From Limonium bicolor (taxonomy: Eukaryota > Streptophyta > Magnoliopsida > Caryophyllales > Plumbaginaceae): a stretch of 64,000 bases of DNA. The DNA is taken from contig CM041776.1 in NCBI GenBank assembly GCA_023374045.1, positions 120,423,000 to 120,486,999 of the forward strand, in the 5' to 3' direction. Of this stretch, positions 43,310-54,846 are shown piece after piece. Every line of letters begins with the position of its first letter. The stretch's first letter is position 1. The notes under the pieces are model-generated. The model made no database searches. It was not told the DNA's origin and was given only the letters and a program-made list of their open reading frames with translations. Made by a program: the position numbers and the translations under genes.

Positions 43310-43796
43310 AGGTAGAAGCCGGCAAGAGCGGCACAATCCTCTCCGGTACTTTCCAGGCAATGGTGTGGACGCTTCGATCTTGTTCGACTCCGGAGCCTCA
43401 CATACATTCATCTCGCTATCGTTTACGAGGAGGCTGGGGTTAGACGGTGAAGAGATGCCAGACTTTCTAGTCACTCTCCCGTCGAAAGAGCGGATCAGGT
43501 GTACCCACTACCACCGAGATGCTGTTGTACGAATTCATGATGAAGAGTTTCCGATCGACTTGATAGAGTTCGACGGACTTGGTTTTGATGTGATTGTCGG
43601 GATGAACTGGTTGGAGCGGTACAAGGGCAGAATCCTGTGTGTCGAGCATCGTCTGCTTCTTCGAAGTCCATCTGAGTTATTGTATCTTACCGCTAGCGGC
43701 TTAGGGAGCCTTCGACTCAGATCATCACCGCCATGGCTATGTATCGTGAATTACGACGAGGGAATGATGTATACCTCTGCTATGTCCAGGACATAG
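43310..43796 (+). pseudogene. Retropepsin-like protease of Alk-2
   Basis: After SGTILSGTF a 1-nt deletion (about 43351) shifts the frame. From 43365 it reads DASILFDSGASHTFISLS with the DSG catalytic motif, then RRLGLDGEEMPDF and IVGMNWLERYKGR, the usual C-terminal part of gypsy proteases. The frame then runs on without stop to 43796, overlapping the start of pol by 64 bases in another frame. Alk-1 shows the same frame relation between protease and pol. Confidence 0.82.
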
Positions 43797-46645
43797 AGAG
43801 AGACCCAGAGTTTACCCCAGATGTGCCGGTAGTGTTGGAGTTTCCTGATGTATTTCCTAAGGAACTATCGGGCATGCCGCCAGCACGGGAAGTTGAGTTT
43901 GAAATTGATTTGGTTCCGGGCACCGGACCAATTGCGAAGGCGCCCTATCGTATGGCTCCAGCAAAGATGATAGAGCTCAAGGAGCAGCTGAGAGACCTAC
44001 TCGATAAGGGATTTATCCGCCCTAGCGTTTCACCGTGGGGAGCGCCGGTCCTCTTCGTGAAGAAGAAGGACGGTAGTCTCCGCCTGTGTATTGACTATCG
44101 AGAGCTGAATGCAGTTACGGTGAAGAACCGTTATCCTTTACCACGCATTGACGACTTATTTGATCAGTTGAGAGGAGCATCAGTGTTCTCCAAGATAGAT
44201 TTACGATCCGGATACCATCAGATTGCCATCCGTGAGTGTGACATAGAGAAGACCGCTTTCAGAACAAGATATGGACATTATGAGTTTACGGTTATGCCGT
44301 TTGGTTTATCCAATGCACCAGCTAAGTTCATGGACTTAATGAACCACCTGTTCCAAGATCAGTTGGACAAATCAGTGGTAGTCTTCATCGACGATATTCT
44401 TGTGTACTCGAAATCGAGAGGTGAGCATGAAAGCCACCTGAGAAATGTGTTACAAACATTGAGAAAGAATCAGTTGTATGCTAAATTTTCAAAGTGTGAA
44501 TTTTGGTTGGACCAAGTATCCTTTCTTGGACATGTGATTTCTGAGGTCGAGATCGCTGTTGATCCGGCAAAGATTGATGCAGTGCGCACCTGGCCCAGGC
44601 CGAAGACAGTTACCGACATCCGGAGCTTCCTCGGTCTGGCAGGTTATTATAGGAGGTTTGTGAAGGACTTCTCCACTGTCTCGAAGCCGATGACTTCCTT
44701 GATGAAGAAGGATGCTCCATTTGAGTGGACAAATGACTGCAATAGTTCTTTTCAGAGTCTCAAGGATGCTCTGACATCTGCACCAGTTCTGACTATACCA
44801 GACGGTCCAGATGGTTTTGAGGTCTATTGCGACGCATCAGGCAGAGGTATGGGTTGTGTGTTGATGCAACACGGGAAGGTCGTAGCATACGCCTCCCGAC
44901 AGCTGAAGAAGCATGAAGAGAACTACCCTACCCATGACTTAGAATTGGGTGCCATTGTCTTCGCATTGAAGATATGGCGACATTATTTGTATGGGGTAAG
45001 CGTGACGATTTATTCTGATCACAAAAGCTTGAAATACTTGTTCACTCAAAAGGAGTTGAACATGAGACAAAGAAGGTGGGTCGAGTTCTTAAACGACTAC
45101 GACATTAATCTACAGTATAAAGAGGGTAAGGCAAATGTGGTAGCTGACGCACTGAGTCGCCGAGCACACTCTCTCCATTCGCTAGTCTCTCATTCTAGCT
45201 TGGTTGAAGAGGTGCGGAGTGCTCAGATGACGGATCAGTATATGTTGGAGATTAGACAGAAGCTTATTGATGGCACATTCGAGGGTCAGAAGTACGACTT
45301 CCGGCTCCACGATGATGACCTGATTAGGCTGAATGGCCGACTGTGTATTCTGAGGAGTAGCGCTGAGCTGAAGGAGCGCATACTGAGTGAATCCCACTGT
45401 TCTACGACTTCAATTCACCCCGGAGCTTCAAAGATGTACAAGGGTATGAAACGTTATTTTTGGTGGACTGGAATGAAAAAGGATGTGAATGATTATGTAT
45501 TGAGGTGTCTCACTTGCCAGAAGGTCAAGTTTGAGCACCGACGGCCTGGTGGTATGGTACAGCCAATGCCAGTGCCTGAGTGGAAGTTCCATGACATTTC
45601 TATGGACTTCGTAGTAGGGCTTCCGCCTACAAGGGGAGGTCTGAATATGATTTGGGTTGTTGTTGACCGACTGACCAAGGTGGCTCGATTCATACCGATG
45701 AAGGACACCTGGAAAGTGGCAAAACTTGCAGAGCTCTTCGACAGCGAGATTGTAAGACATCATGGGGTACCGAAAACAATTGTGTCTGACAGGGATACCA
45801 GATTCCTCTCAAGGTATTGGAAATCCACACGGGAAGCGCTTGGTACCGAGCTGAAGCTAAGTACAGTGTTCCACCCACAGACTGATGGTTAGAGTGAGCG
45901 CACCATCCAGACACTTGAGGACATGTTACGTGCATGTGCACTTGATTTTCAGACCAGCTGGATTGATAAGTTACATCTGATCGACTTTAGTTACAACAAT
46001 AGTTACCATGCTTCGATCAAGATGTATCCCTTCCAGGCTTTGTACGGTAGACCATGCCGCACGCCATTATGCTGGGATGAGTCGAGTGAGACGGTCATTA
46101 TAGGACCAGAGTATCTGGAACAAGTTCAAGCAGAAGTACGCCATATCCGGGCTAACATGAAGGCCGCTCAGGATAGGCAGAAATCGTACGCCGATGTGCG
46201 TAGACGGGACCTGGAGTTCGTCGTGGGCTATCAGGTATTTCTTAGAGTATCCCCCATGAAGGGAGTATTTTGTTTTGGCCAGAAAGGCAAGTTGAGCCCG
46301 AAATATGTGGGGCCTTATGTTGTGACGGAGCGGATCGGCCCGGTAGCTTACAGACTTGATTTACCCGCCGAGCTGGGCAAGGTACATGATGTATTTCATG
46401 TGTCCCAGTTGAAGAAATATATGTCTCATCCGTCTCATGTACTTCAGCCTGAAAGGCTAACCTTAGAGCCGACCATGCGATCAGTGGAGACTCCCGTACG
46501 GATTATGGACACTAAGACTCGAGACACTCGCCATAAGTCTGTGAGACTGGTGAAGGTTCTCTGGTCTAACCAGGACGTCGAGGAGGCCACTTGGGAGCTG
46601 GAAGATAAGATGAAGGCGAAGTACCCGTCATTGTTTACTTCTTAG
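43733..46645 (+). pseudogene. pol: Pol of Alk-2: RT-RNase H-integrase-chromodomain, one in-frame TAG
   Basis: 970 residues in one frame, broken only by TAG at 45890-45892 (codon 720; CAG in Alk-1). [14 protein letters not shown] with D156 and the FIDD box at 218-221. RNase H: D367 (YCDASG), E404 (LELGA), D429 (YSDHKSL), D472 (ADALSRR). Integrase: zinc finger H555/H562/C592/C595, then D625, D686 (VSDRDTRF) and E722, with the D(35)E spacing of retroviral integrases. The last ~55 residues (ETPVRIMDTKTRDTRHKS then VRLVKVLWSNQDVEEATWE) match the shortened chromodomain of Del/Tekay chromoviruses, which guides integration into heterochromatin. ATG 43733 sits in ACCGCCATGG, a near-ideal context. Confidence 0.95.
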
Positions 46646-46659
46646 TATTTGTATGTATA

Positions 46660-46694
46660 GGGTATGGGGCGTACCCCTATTTTAAGGGGGGTAG
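46660..46694 (+). promoter_or_regulatory. Hairpin plus second polypurine tract of Alk-2
   Basis: GGGTATG-GGG-CGTACCC at 46660-46676 (one G-U pair where Alk-1 has G-C), then ATTTTAAGGGGGGTAG. It lies 15 bp after the pol stop. Confidence 0.6.
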
Positions 46695-46921
46695 AGCCGT
46701 TTCGGTTATGTGTGTACGACGTGTATTTAAATACATCGTCTATGTTATGTTGTTATGTTACAGACCGTTGTGTCTGAATGATGTTATGTTATTTGGACCT
46801 TGTGTTCGATGTTATGTAAGTATGTTGTTAATGTTGTTATGGAAGTATTGTTTATATGTATTCACGTGTTCTAATATTTAGGATATGTGGGAAGTATGAA
46901 CTTTGGGGACAAAGTTCTTTT
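46695..46921 (+). other. 3' untranslated segment of Alk-2
   Basis: About 230 bp, T/G-rich, no ORF, between the second and the terminal polypurine tract. Confidence 0.7.
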
Positions 46922-46933
46922 AAGGGGGGTAGA
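46922..46933 (+). promoter_or_regulatory. Polypurine tract of Alk-2
   Basis: AAGGGGGGTAGA, one base before the 3' LTR at 46935. Confidence 0.88.
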
Positions 46934-46934
46934 T

Positions 46935-49900
46935 TGAAATACCCAAAACCTTAGTATGTTGTTTAAACATTTAAATATGGTATATTAAGACTAAAAAGAG
47001 TCTTAGAAACATTAGTAAACAATTTAAACCGTAGAAAATACAAATAAATACCTTAAGGTCAATAAAGGCTAAAATGTGCTCTAAGCTTGGGATAATCTTG
47101 GTTAAGACCTAGTGAGCTTACCAAGACCTTATTTATATATTAATGAACATATTAAACCAATTACCAAAGAAAACCAAGCTTGAAAACAAGTTAAAACATA
47201 AAATGTGCTTTAAGGAGTCTTAAAGCACATTTTTGAAAAATTGTCTTGTAAATGAGTTTTGAATGGCCAAATGTTCATCATTACTCTTTAATTAACATGT
47301 GTACTACTTAGTATCACATTAGGAAGTCTAAATCAATGGGAAATCAAAAATTTCACATCTATGTGCCTTGTTTTTATGAATAGTAACTAAAATAAGCTAG
47401 TTTGTAACATATGTCAATATAAGTAATTTAATTGGTCAACAAAGACTAAAACACCCCTTACTACTTAATGGGGGCCGGTTTTTATAAGGGTGAGTCATCT
47501 CCCCCTTGTTAGTTTATCAAGTAAGCAAAATTAATAAAGTGAGTCACTATTTACTTTAACTACAAATATCTCCAAAAGTAACTCAAACTTCATTCTCTCA
47601 TTTCCCTCTTCATTTCCCACATCTTTAACCTCTCTTCTTCATTCTCCATTCACGGTTTTGCAATAGTACCACACACAACTCCATCTTTGACCTCTTATAT
47701 CTCCTAGCTCACTTTACCAAATCAAGAACAAAGACCACCACTTTTCTAGTCTCATCAAGCTCTTCATTCCTATCTTCTCAAAATTCCAAGAGCTCCATTT
47801 CGGTGCCAAGAGGAATCTCCATGGGAGGAGCTTGAGCTCATCTTTTCACATATTATTGTTCTCCTTTGCTTCTAGGTAAGGAAACTCAAATAAAAACTCC
47901 ATTTCCTTCTTGTTTTGATGTTGACCGAGAATTACCATTGATGGGGTTCCTTATATTGCTTTGTTCTAGCTTCATTTCAACCTTTCATGGACTAGGTGGA
48001 GTCCTCTCTTGCTACATATCTAAACTCTCCTTCATATCCAAGGTAAAACAATCACCTAAATGTTCTAAGACAATATGTGTATTTAGGGTTTACAATGAGA
48101 TGAAGCATAAAGCTTGTATACTCATTTTATCATTTGTATAATGTTTAGAAGTTGACAAGCAACTAAAGCCTTGCCGATTTTAATCAAGGAAACAAGAAAT
48201 AAGTTGTGAGGAAAAGAGGTAAATATGCTAATCTAATGTAGTTTAATGTCTTAGGAGAAATGAGCCTATATTGCTTGTTAAAACTACTTAAAGAGCCAAT
48301 GGTGAATGACTTAGTAAAATGCTCTCAAGGAGACTATTAAAGGGCATATGTGTTGTTGTATGTATTTGCAGGTCAAAGGCAAATATAATGTGGGAAATTC
48401 AGTGTTTATGGTTTGTGCAATTTAAGGGCCTAAGAGCCATGTTATTTAAGGGCCTAAGTTCCAAGCAATTTAAATTATGCACTATATTGGGATGTAGTGT
48501 TAAATGAGTGAAGTTTTATGTACAAGAATGTTCTTGATGGATTTTAGTGCTCTTGGATGTTTAATGGTGAAAACAATGTGTTTTGGCTTGGTAATGTTCT
48601 AGGGAACCCATGTCGAAATTTAGATAATGTATAAGAAGTTTTAGGTGTTTAAAATGAGTTTTGGGGAGTAAGGAAGTGTTTTGAAAGGTTAAGTGTTCTA
48701 CTAGTGAAAGAAACATGCATTAAGGTATTCTAAGATGTAAAAAGGACTTAGGCAATGTTCTAGAGGATTTAGTATGCAAATGAATGTTTTGGGATACTTC
48801 AAGATCATGGTGAGATTGTGTTTAGGACTCGTGCAATGTTGGTGAATAAGGAAGAAGTGATTTGTTGCATGGAGGAGCTATAAACTTGTAGAGATATTCA
48901 AGGAGTTTGGTTAGGAAGAAAAGATGCTTGGGAGATGATGTTGTAGTGGTGAGAAAACATTGGGAATAGTGGAAGTTATAGGTATGAAACACCACATAGA
49001 AACTTAGTGAAAAACATTACAAGTGTAAACCTTTTTATAAGAATTTGTGTAATGCTTGAGGAGGATTTTAGTGAATGGTTTAGGGAGTTTAATGGAGGTC
49101 TTAAGGTTTGTTTGAAGTGCCCAAATAAGGTTAGAACATACTAGGATATATGAGGTGAAGTTTGGAGTTAAATGAGCAATTAAAAACAAGGGTCTGGAGC
49201 AGACCGACCTTGGGACCGGACCTGCAAGGTCGGTCGAGCCCAGTTTACCCTGTGAGAAATGGTCTTTGGAATGGACCGACCTTGGGGACCGGACTTGCAA
49301 GGTCGGTCGGGCATGGATTTTTAGTACGGATTGAGTCTCTGGAATGGACCGACCTTGGGACCAGACTTACAAGGTCGGTCATGCCTAAATGTTTGTACGT
49401 AAGTGAGTCTCGGGAATCGACCGATCTTGCGACTGGACTTGCCAAGATCGGTCGGGCTGGAGTTTTCAAAGGGGAAAAAACCTCGGGAATAGACCGACCT
49501 TGTGGACCGAACTTGCAAGGTCAGTCGGAGTAGAATTTTTAACGGTAATGTGTTCTGGAATGGACCGACCTTGTGTAAGGTCGGTCGGTAAGGTCGGTCG
49601 GACCAAAATTTGTTTAAAAAAAAAACAAGAGTGGCTTAAGTAGTTAACCCTAGGGGGTATAATGTAGGTAATCAAGGATAAGTTTGGGCATTAAAACATG
49701 TCATATAACCATGTAAAATGCTTAGTAAAATTCAAAGTTAAGCAAGTAAATTGACCGACGTTATTAATCATGTATAGGAGTGACCTACGGTGGAAACCAG
49801 TCGAAGCAAGGACCAAGGTATGGTTTTCTTGCAGTCTGTTGCCTACCGGTTTACACCGGCTTGTGTGTTGTTTGTTTTTCTGAGTGTTTATGACGTTATA

Positions 49901-50974
49901 AGACTTAAATCGTGTAATGAGTTTACAGTTGTTCATATTATTGTATTGTTAAGTGTGACTCATACCCCTTGTGTGTGACTAACAAGACTTAACCACATGC
50001 TGTGATTTGTTATCGAGTTCCAACAGTGAACTACTAACGAGTGTTAACTGGGGGTGAGGAATCCGGTTGTCCGGTCACGCGTGTAAGTATAAGAGTAGAT
50101 ATCTGTATCAGATTCGACTCTTATGATGTTAAGATTGTTCTCCTTTATTTGGCGTTCGATCTCCCGCTAGCTTCCTCCAAAGCTTACCTATTCTGACTTA
50201 TGATCGGTTTAGTGGGAACATGTGTTTGTGTGTGTGTTCGGGTCACAATATCCAACCATCTGTGACTTAAGTTACTCGTTCGGCTAACAGAACGGTAATG
50301 AGTGTGTTTACAAGCTTAACATGAGGGTGAACCATTCTCTAGGCTTCTTATGTTGATTAACCTTCTTGGTTGTTGTTATGGAAAGTGTACTCACTATGGT
50401 GATGTTGTGCTATGCAATATTGTTGCTATGCCATATGTATATGTTATATGTTAAAATGAATTCCATGTCATCATGACAATTTGTTGCGCGTATCCCGGTA
50501 GCCGATGGGCTGCGCGTTAACCATACCAGCCAAGGGTTGCTGACCCCCTCGGGGGCTCCATATTTTTACTGCAGGATGAGGATCGAGGAAGCGGAATGGC
50601 TATAGATTCTAGGCTGCAGAAATACTTTTGGTTACTTTGGATGTTGAGCCCGGGATGCACCTGTGCTCCCGTGGCGTTATATTTTGGTACTGTTTGTGTT
50701 ACAGTGACGGTCGTTTACAGTTGACAGTGGAGGTCATGTGTACAGTTAACAGTGACGGTTTGTATTAAATACTCGGTATGTTGGTTATGTATATTTGGTT
50801 GTTGTTACCTAATGCTCGGGAGTCTGATCATCAGACCGGTACACTTGTATTTATTCTGCCTAGTTAACCACGTCGGTGGTTAACGGCGTTGTAGCACCGA
50901 ATCGTTTAGTTATTGTTTAGTTGTTTTTCCGCTGCTATTTCAGTTATTGTTAAGTGTTTAATGGGGGTGTTACA
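46935..50974 (+). repeat. 3' LTR of Alk-2 (4,040 bp)
   Basis: Same ends and landmarks as the 5' LTR: hairpin array 49195-49610, C/G hairpin 50544-50555 with GCAG at 50571-50574. Differences are mainly scattered substitutions. Confidence 0.95.
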
Positions 50975-50979
50975 ATAAT
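50975..50979. repeat. Target-site duplication ATAAT of Alk-2, right copy
   Basis: Identical to 36488-36492. Confidence 0.92.
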
Positions 50980-51232
50980 AAACAAGCGTTTTTTATAGTC
51001 GGACATAAAGAACGCTTCAAGGTGAAAGCGTTCTTTATGCCTCGTAGATTCCCGCCACCTTACCCACTTAAAAAATGCTTTAGGGATAAGCGTTTTTTTA
51101 AATTAATGTATAAATAACGCTTACAACCCGTTCTTTAAGAGGCTCGACCATTTACGTCGCCGGCATAAAAAACGGTTATAAAACGTTCCAAAAGACAAAT
51201 AAAAATGTTGTTTATTCCTTTTTTCAGCAGTG
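50980..51232. repeat. Right end of the CACTA element
   Basis: Subterminal repeats (AAGCGTT, AACGCTT in inverted pairs near 50985-51130) and the terminal inverted repeat ending CAGCAGTG at 51232. Confidence 0.88.
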
Positions 51233-52250
51233 AGGTGTGCTTAGGGCAAATAAAAACATATTGTTTCGGGGTATGATCTAGAGTGCTTTAAAGTTCTTAA
51301 AGGTTATATAACTTGTAGAAATTTTACCATCACCAACTTCCCTCAAGAATGGGCATTGAGGAGAAAACAAAAGGGAAAATAGATATTTGAACTTGTTTCT
51401 CTTATGTTACAAGAGGTGAGGAGAAGATATTTAGGCATTTTGCCATTGCATTCAAGAGCACTAAACTTTTGTTTTATTGGTTACCAATGGCATCACTCAA
51501 GTCCCTTTTTAAAATTTTCACAAATAAGCACCCTTTGTCAATCCATAGATGAGAAGATAAAAAGAACCCTTAAACAATAAAAATCCACCAAAGATTAGGT
51601 CATAAGGTTGCACCACAAATTAAATGCTCCTCAACCGAGAATTTTTAAAAAAACTTTTGATGAAAAATTCCAAGATTTCATAGTAAAACTTGCTTCCTAT
51701 AAATGTAACTCCCAAGTGGAAGCAATAGATAAACATACGGGATTATGCGGTGCATAAAAAGAAAAGGTCACTTCCCCCATACTTAAATGAGATAGTGCCC
51801 TCATTGCTCAACGATAAGCTCAACAAGAAATAGACAGAAGATCTTTTTGGAGCACTTAACGTAGAGCAATAAGTAAAAATAATTGCATTGTGTAAAAGCA
51901 AAAGCGGGGAAAATCTGGTACTCCCCTTAAAAGGTATGAGTTGTTTGTGGGGTTCCCTTACACTTGCAAGTGTCCGGGGTCGTTGAAGCACTGCCCTCTA
52001 TGTTGAGAGACAAAGGTCCATGGAAACATTTCACAAGAGTTTCCTTTAAAACATTTGATGAATCTCCAAATGAGCATGTTCTATGGGTGTATTTTATATG
52101 TTTTATCAACACTTTTAATAGTCATTTCTTCACTTTAGCTAGTTTTCCTCTAGTCTTGTGTTTGTTAGTTTTCTTACAAATTTATTGCTTAAACATGAAG
52201 AAAACCTATCTAGGAGTAAAACATCTAAAGAGAGCAATGTGTGGGCGCAA
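51233..52250 (-). other. Degenerate retrotransposon-like flank (Tat/Athila-type?)
   Basis: On the minus strand the text near 51770-51800 reads CAATGAGGGCACTATCTCAT then TTAAGTATGGGGGAAG. This resembles the 'TTTAAGTTTGGGGG' signature often seen before the 3' part of Tat/Athila gypsy elements (recalled, not tested). No intact frame remains. The first 3 bases are the AGG duplication of the CACTA element. Confidence 0.3.
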
Positions 52251-52770
52251 ACAAATCTCAAATCGAAGCTATAACGTGGGCCTGTACAAGTTGTGTCCAG
52301 ACATACATCCAACCTTGCATATCCAGACACAAGCCGAGAGCACATTTGACTTATGTCTGAACACACAAGTTTGGACTATATATATTGTTGAATAAAATAA
52401 ATCGCATGTATATCGACCAAGTAGTCATGTGTAGCCAGTAGCTAGTGGGTTACACGTTATCATACTCAACAGTTGTGCTGAGCTTATTGTGGCCTAACCA
52501 CTACAGGTACTTGGTGGAGACGGGACCGTCCGGAGTGTAGATTGGTAGATATAGGGTATGAGTATACTTTTGGTTTTGATTATACCTTAGATGGGTTTAT
52601 ACCATCTTTTGTAGATGAGTTGGTTAGTTGGAACCAAACTTGTATTTTGAATCATGATTTGTAGAAACTCGGTATGTTATTATTATGGAGATGTATGTTG
52701 GCTTTATTCTAGTTTATCAGACCATTGCATTTTGAGTTTGAAAGGCCTTGTCAATCACGTGGGTGACCCG
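52251..52770 (+). repeat. Truncated LTR remnant of the LARD-B type
   Basis: GACCAAGTAGTCATGTGTAG at 52416 and GTTACACGTTATCATACTCA at 52449 parallel the LARD-B LTR near 15493-15545. GTGTA pairs with TACAC, and GTGCTGAGC and ACTACAGGTA follow. Later blocks (AAACTCGGTATG, ATCAGACC, TCACGTGGGTG) are in the right order. A degenerate hairpin piece with TGTCCAGACA lies before it. It ends abruptly near 52770. Confidence 0.6.
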
Positions 52771-54727
52771 AATGAGTGTTAGCCACTCATCGGGCTTACC
52801 CGTTTCCTTCTCTGACCGACCTTCCTTGTACCCTCCAAATCCAGGCATCCATATGACTGATGATTATGGAAGATCCTATCTAACCATGGAAGTCTCATGG
52901 CAAAGCAACGATGGCACTAGCTATATAAAACTCTCGCTAAATAATGGTAGACTCTACTAAGTTGGAGTTGGACAACCCATACGACATTGGTCGCCTTATT
53001 GTCAAATGGGAGACATCTCTCAAGGCCTTGGTATCATCTTATCTTGGCACCCCTCCTCCTTCCATTTATTGGTAAAAAAAAATTTACATGCAAGCAATCG
53101 AATATCGGTTCATGGAAGTCATCACGTCCAGCTCGCGCCTATGTCTTCTGCCATATATAGGTCTTCATCAAGTTTGTTCTCTCAGTGAACAACTTACTGT
53201 ACCAGTGGAAGATGATGAAGGAGGGAAATCTGCTCTCGTTGATGTGGACGAAGATGATGGTTCCACCAGCAGCTTGAAGAACAGAAATAAATGGGGACTG
53301 TTTTGCATAGAGACATCCTATACAATGTAGTTGCATTGGGAAGCAACTCACGTTGTTTCTATTAGAAACTTAGTGACGAATGGCGGAGCTTAAGATCCGG
53401 GCATGATTTAGCTCGAAGTGGAGCTATCGGGAGTGTATTGGGTGATTTCATGGGAAAAGGTAGCCACAGAGAACTATCTTTTTCTCCTCTAGTCAAGTCC
53501 AACGCTGATTCTCTTGTTAGGTACTTTAGACGTAACTGGGATGAGTACGACGTAGCTAGTTGGCTAGGTATCGCAAGAGCAAAGTCTCCATCCCCTGCTC
53601 CTTTTCCGGTAAACTTTGCTGGAAGTCATAGCCGGAAGTGCTCAAACCGTGGAATGACAGTGCACCGTTTTCTCCTAGTGGAACAACGTGGCTAATTTGG
53701 TTTTGCAACATGGATAGCTTTGTGGGGTTTTAGATGTCATGATTCAACATGCATGATGGTTACTTCTGCATTTATGTCCCGAGAACCACTGGATCATAGG
53801 AGTCTAAAATTGAATCGTAATGATGTGCAGTCTAAAGACTGCATAATTATTATTACCCACTTAGGTTCACAAGAAGCTATAGACTCATTTTTCGAGCGAT
53901 GATTGGCATCGTAGGGGAGTTGTGTTATGACCGAGTTAAGTGCTTGTCGGGACAATGACATTGTGGCCGTTGAGGCAACTCTAGGGCTCCGCGAGGATTG
54001 CCAAAAACAATGAATTGGTGTTGGGTCGACTAAAGTGGGAGAGGGCATCCCCGACCACCAATATAGGACCCATTGCCATGTCCCTCCTTCTCTTTATCTT
54101 AACGTCTGGTATGCAAAATTTTGATGAGTTTTTTCATATTTGGTAACAGTCTTAATATGTTGTATGGTTTGGATGTGAAGCCTTGGTGATTTGATTAGGC
54201 TGATTGAAGATAAAAAATATACTACTCATATGGGATTCAGGTTCATACACTGTTTACATATCCGGCTGTCCTCGTGTATGAACGTGAATAGTGTTCACAT
54301 TGTAGTGTTCACATTGTAGTGATCACATCTTACGAAAAAACAATAAAAAATGGTAAAAGATAGGATACGATGCGATTTACCCACAAGACGCAACAGTAAA
54401 GAAATTCGATCACTTTACGAGGACACGTGGGAGACATGATTAATCGAGCGAAGACTGGTTCAGAAGCTGATAATCATTTCTACTGATCTATGATTGTGTC
54501 TATAGAGTAGAACATCTAGCTCTCCAATGTGAACATATCCGAATATATTGCGTATCGTAACGGACTCATTTCACGTCGTTAATGAATAAATGCCTTCCAC
54601 AAAGAATATATAACGGATATGAAAGAATAGATTCAATTCAAGAATTTGATAATTTTTTAGCACATGAAAATATTCTGCAGAAAATTTAAACCAACTCTAC
54701 AGTGGCCTCGATGAGCACATTATGCGA
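52771..54727. other. No recognisable gene
   Basis: Moderate GC, with short open frames of up to 85 codons in several frames (for example 53088-53330 and 53438-53695). I do not recognise any domain; a decayed gene or LINE fragment is possible. A tandem GTGTTCACATTGTAGT repeat lies at 54293-54325. A G-box ACACGTGGG is at 54423-54431. Confidence 0.3.
54424..54429. promoter_or_regulatory. G-box upstream of the small ORF
   Basis: CACGTG within ACACGTGGG, about 420 bp before the ATG at 54847. It is a typical binding site for plant bZIP/bHLH factors and abscisic-acid response factors. A single site is weak evidence. Confidence 0.3.
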
Positions 54728-54741
54728 GTATATATATATGG
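54728..54741 (+). promoter_or_regulatory. TATA box of the small ORF
   Basis: GTATATATATATGG lies about 105 bp before the ATG at 54847. That would leave a 5' untranslated region of about 75 bases. Confidence 0.45.
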
Positions 54742-54846
54742 GAATAGATCAGGGAAATCTGCAGCAAGAAAAAAAAAATACGTGTTAGCTCCCCAGCAAC
54801 ACAGCTAAACTCATAATCAGAAGTAGTTAGATAATTTCAAAGCGAG

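Larger units (their letters stand above)
36493..50974 (+). mobile_element. Alk-2: complete Ty3/gypsy chromovirus with Gag-AlkB fusion
   Basis: It is a 14.5-kb element with two ~4.03-kb LTRs, a tRNA-iMet primer site, intron-containing gag fused to an AlkB-type dioxygenase, protease, a single pol frame, a polypurine tract and a 5-bp duplication. The LTRs differ by roughly 1-1.5% in the stretches I compared by eye, mostly substitutions, so it is fairly young but older than LARD-B. The coding part carries a few nonsense mutations and 1-nt deletions, so this copy is not autonomous now. The Del/Tekay-like assignment rests on the pol sequence and the C-terminal chromodomain-like tail. Confidence 0.95.
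33128..51232. mobile_element. Non-autonomous CACTA (En/Spm) DNA transposon hosting Alk-2
   Basis: The left end CACTGCTGGAAAAAA and right end TTTTTTCAGCAGTG form inverted repeats of about 26-28 bp, continuing as GAATAAACAAC on both sides. A 3-bp AGG duplication lies at 33125-33127 and 51233-51235. Both ends have many copies of AACGCTT or its complement in inverted pairs, like the subterminal transposase-binding repeats of CACTA elements. Without Alk-2 the element is about 3.6 kb (33128-36492 plus 50980-51232). No transposase frame is seen, so it needs an autonomous partner. Confidence 0.9.

Noticed and set aside
45890..45892. TAG in pol as a programmed read-through or recoding site
   Set aside because: Alk-1 has CAG here and the position is inside the integrase core, so this is a nonsense mutation.
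52771..54100. A host gene or LINE RNase H fragment
   Set aside because: I could see no conserved motif beyond loose resemblance, and frames are broken every 60-85 codons.
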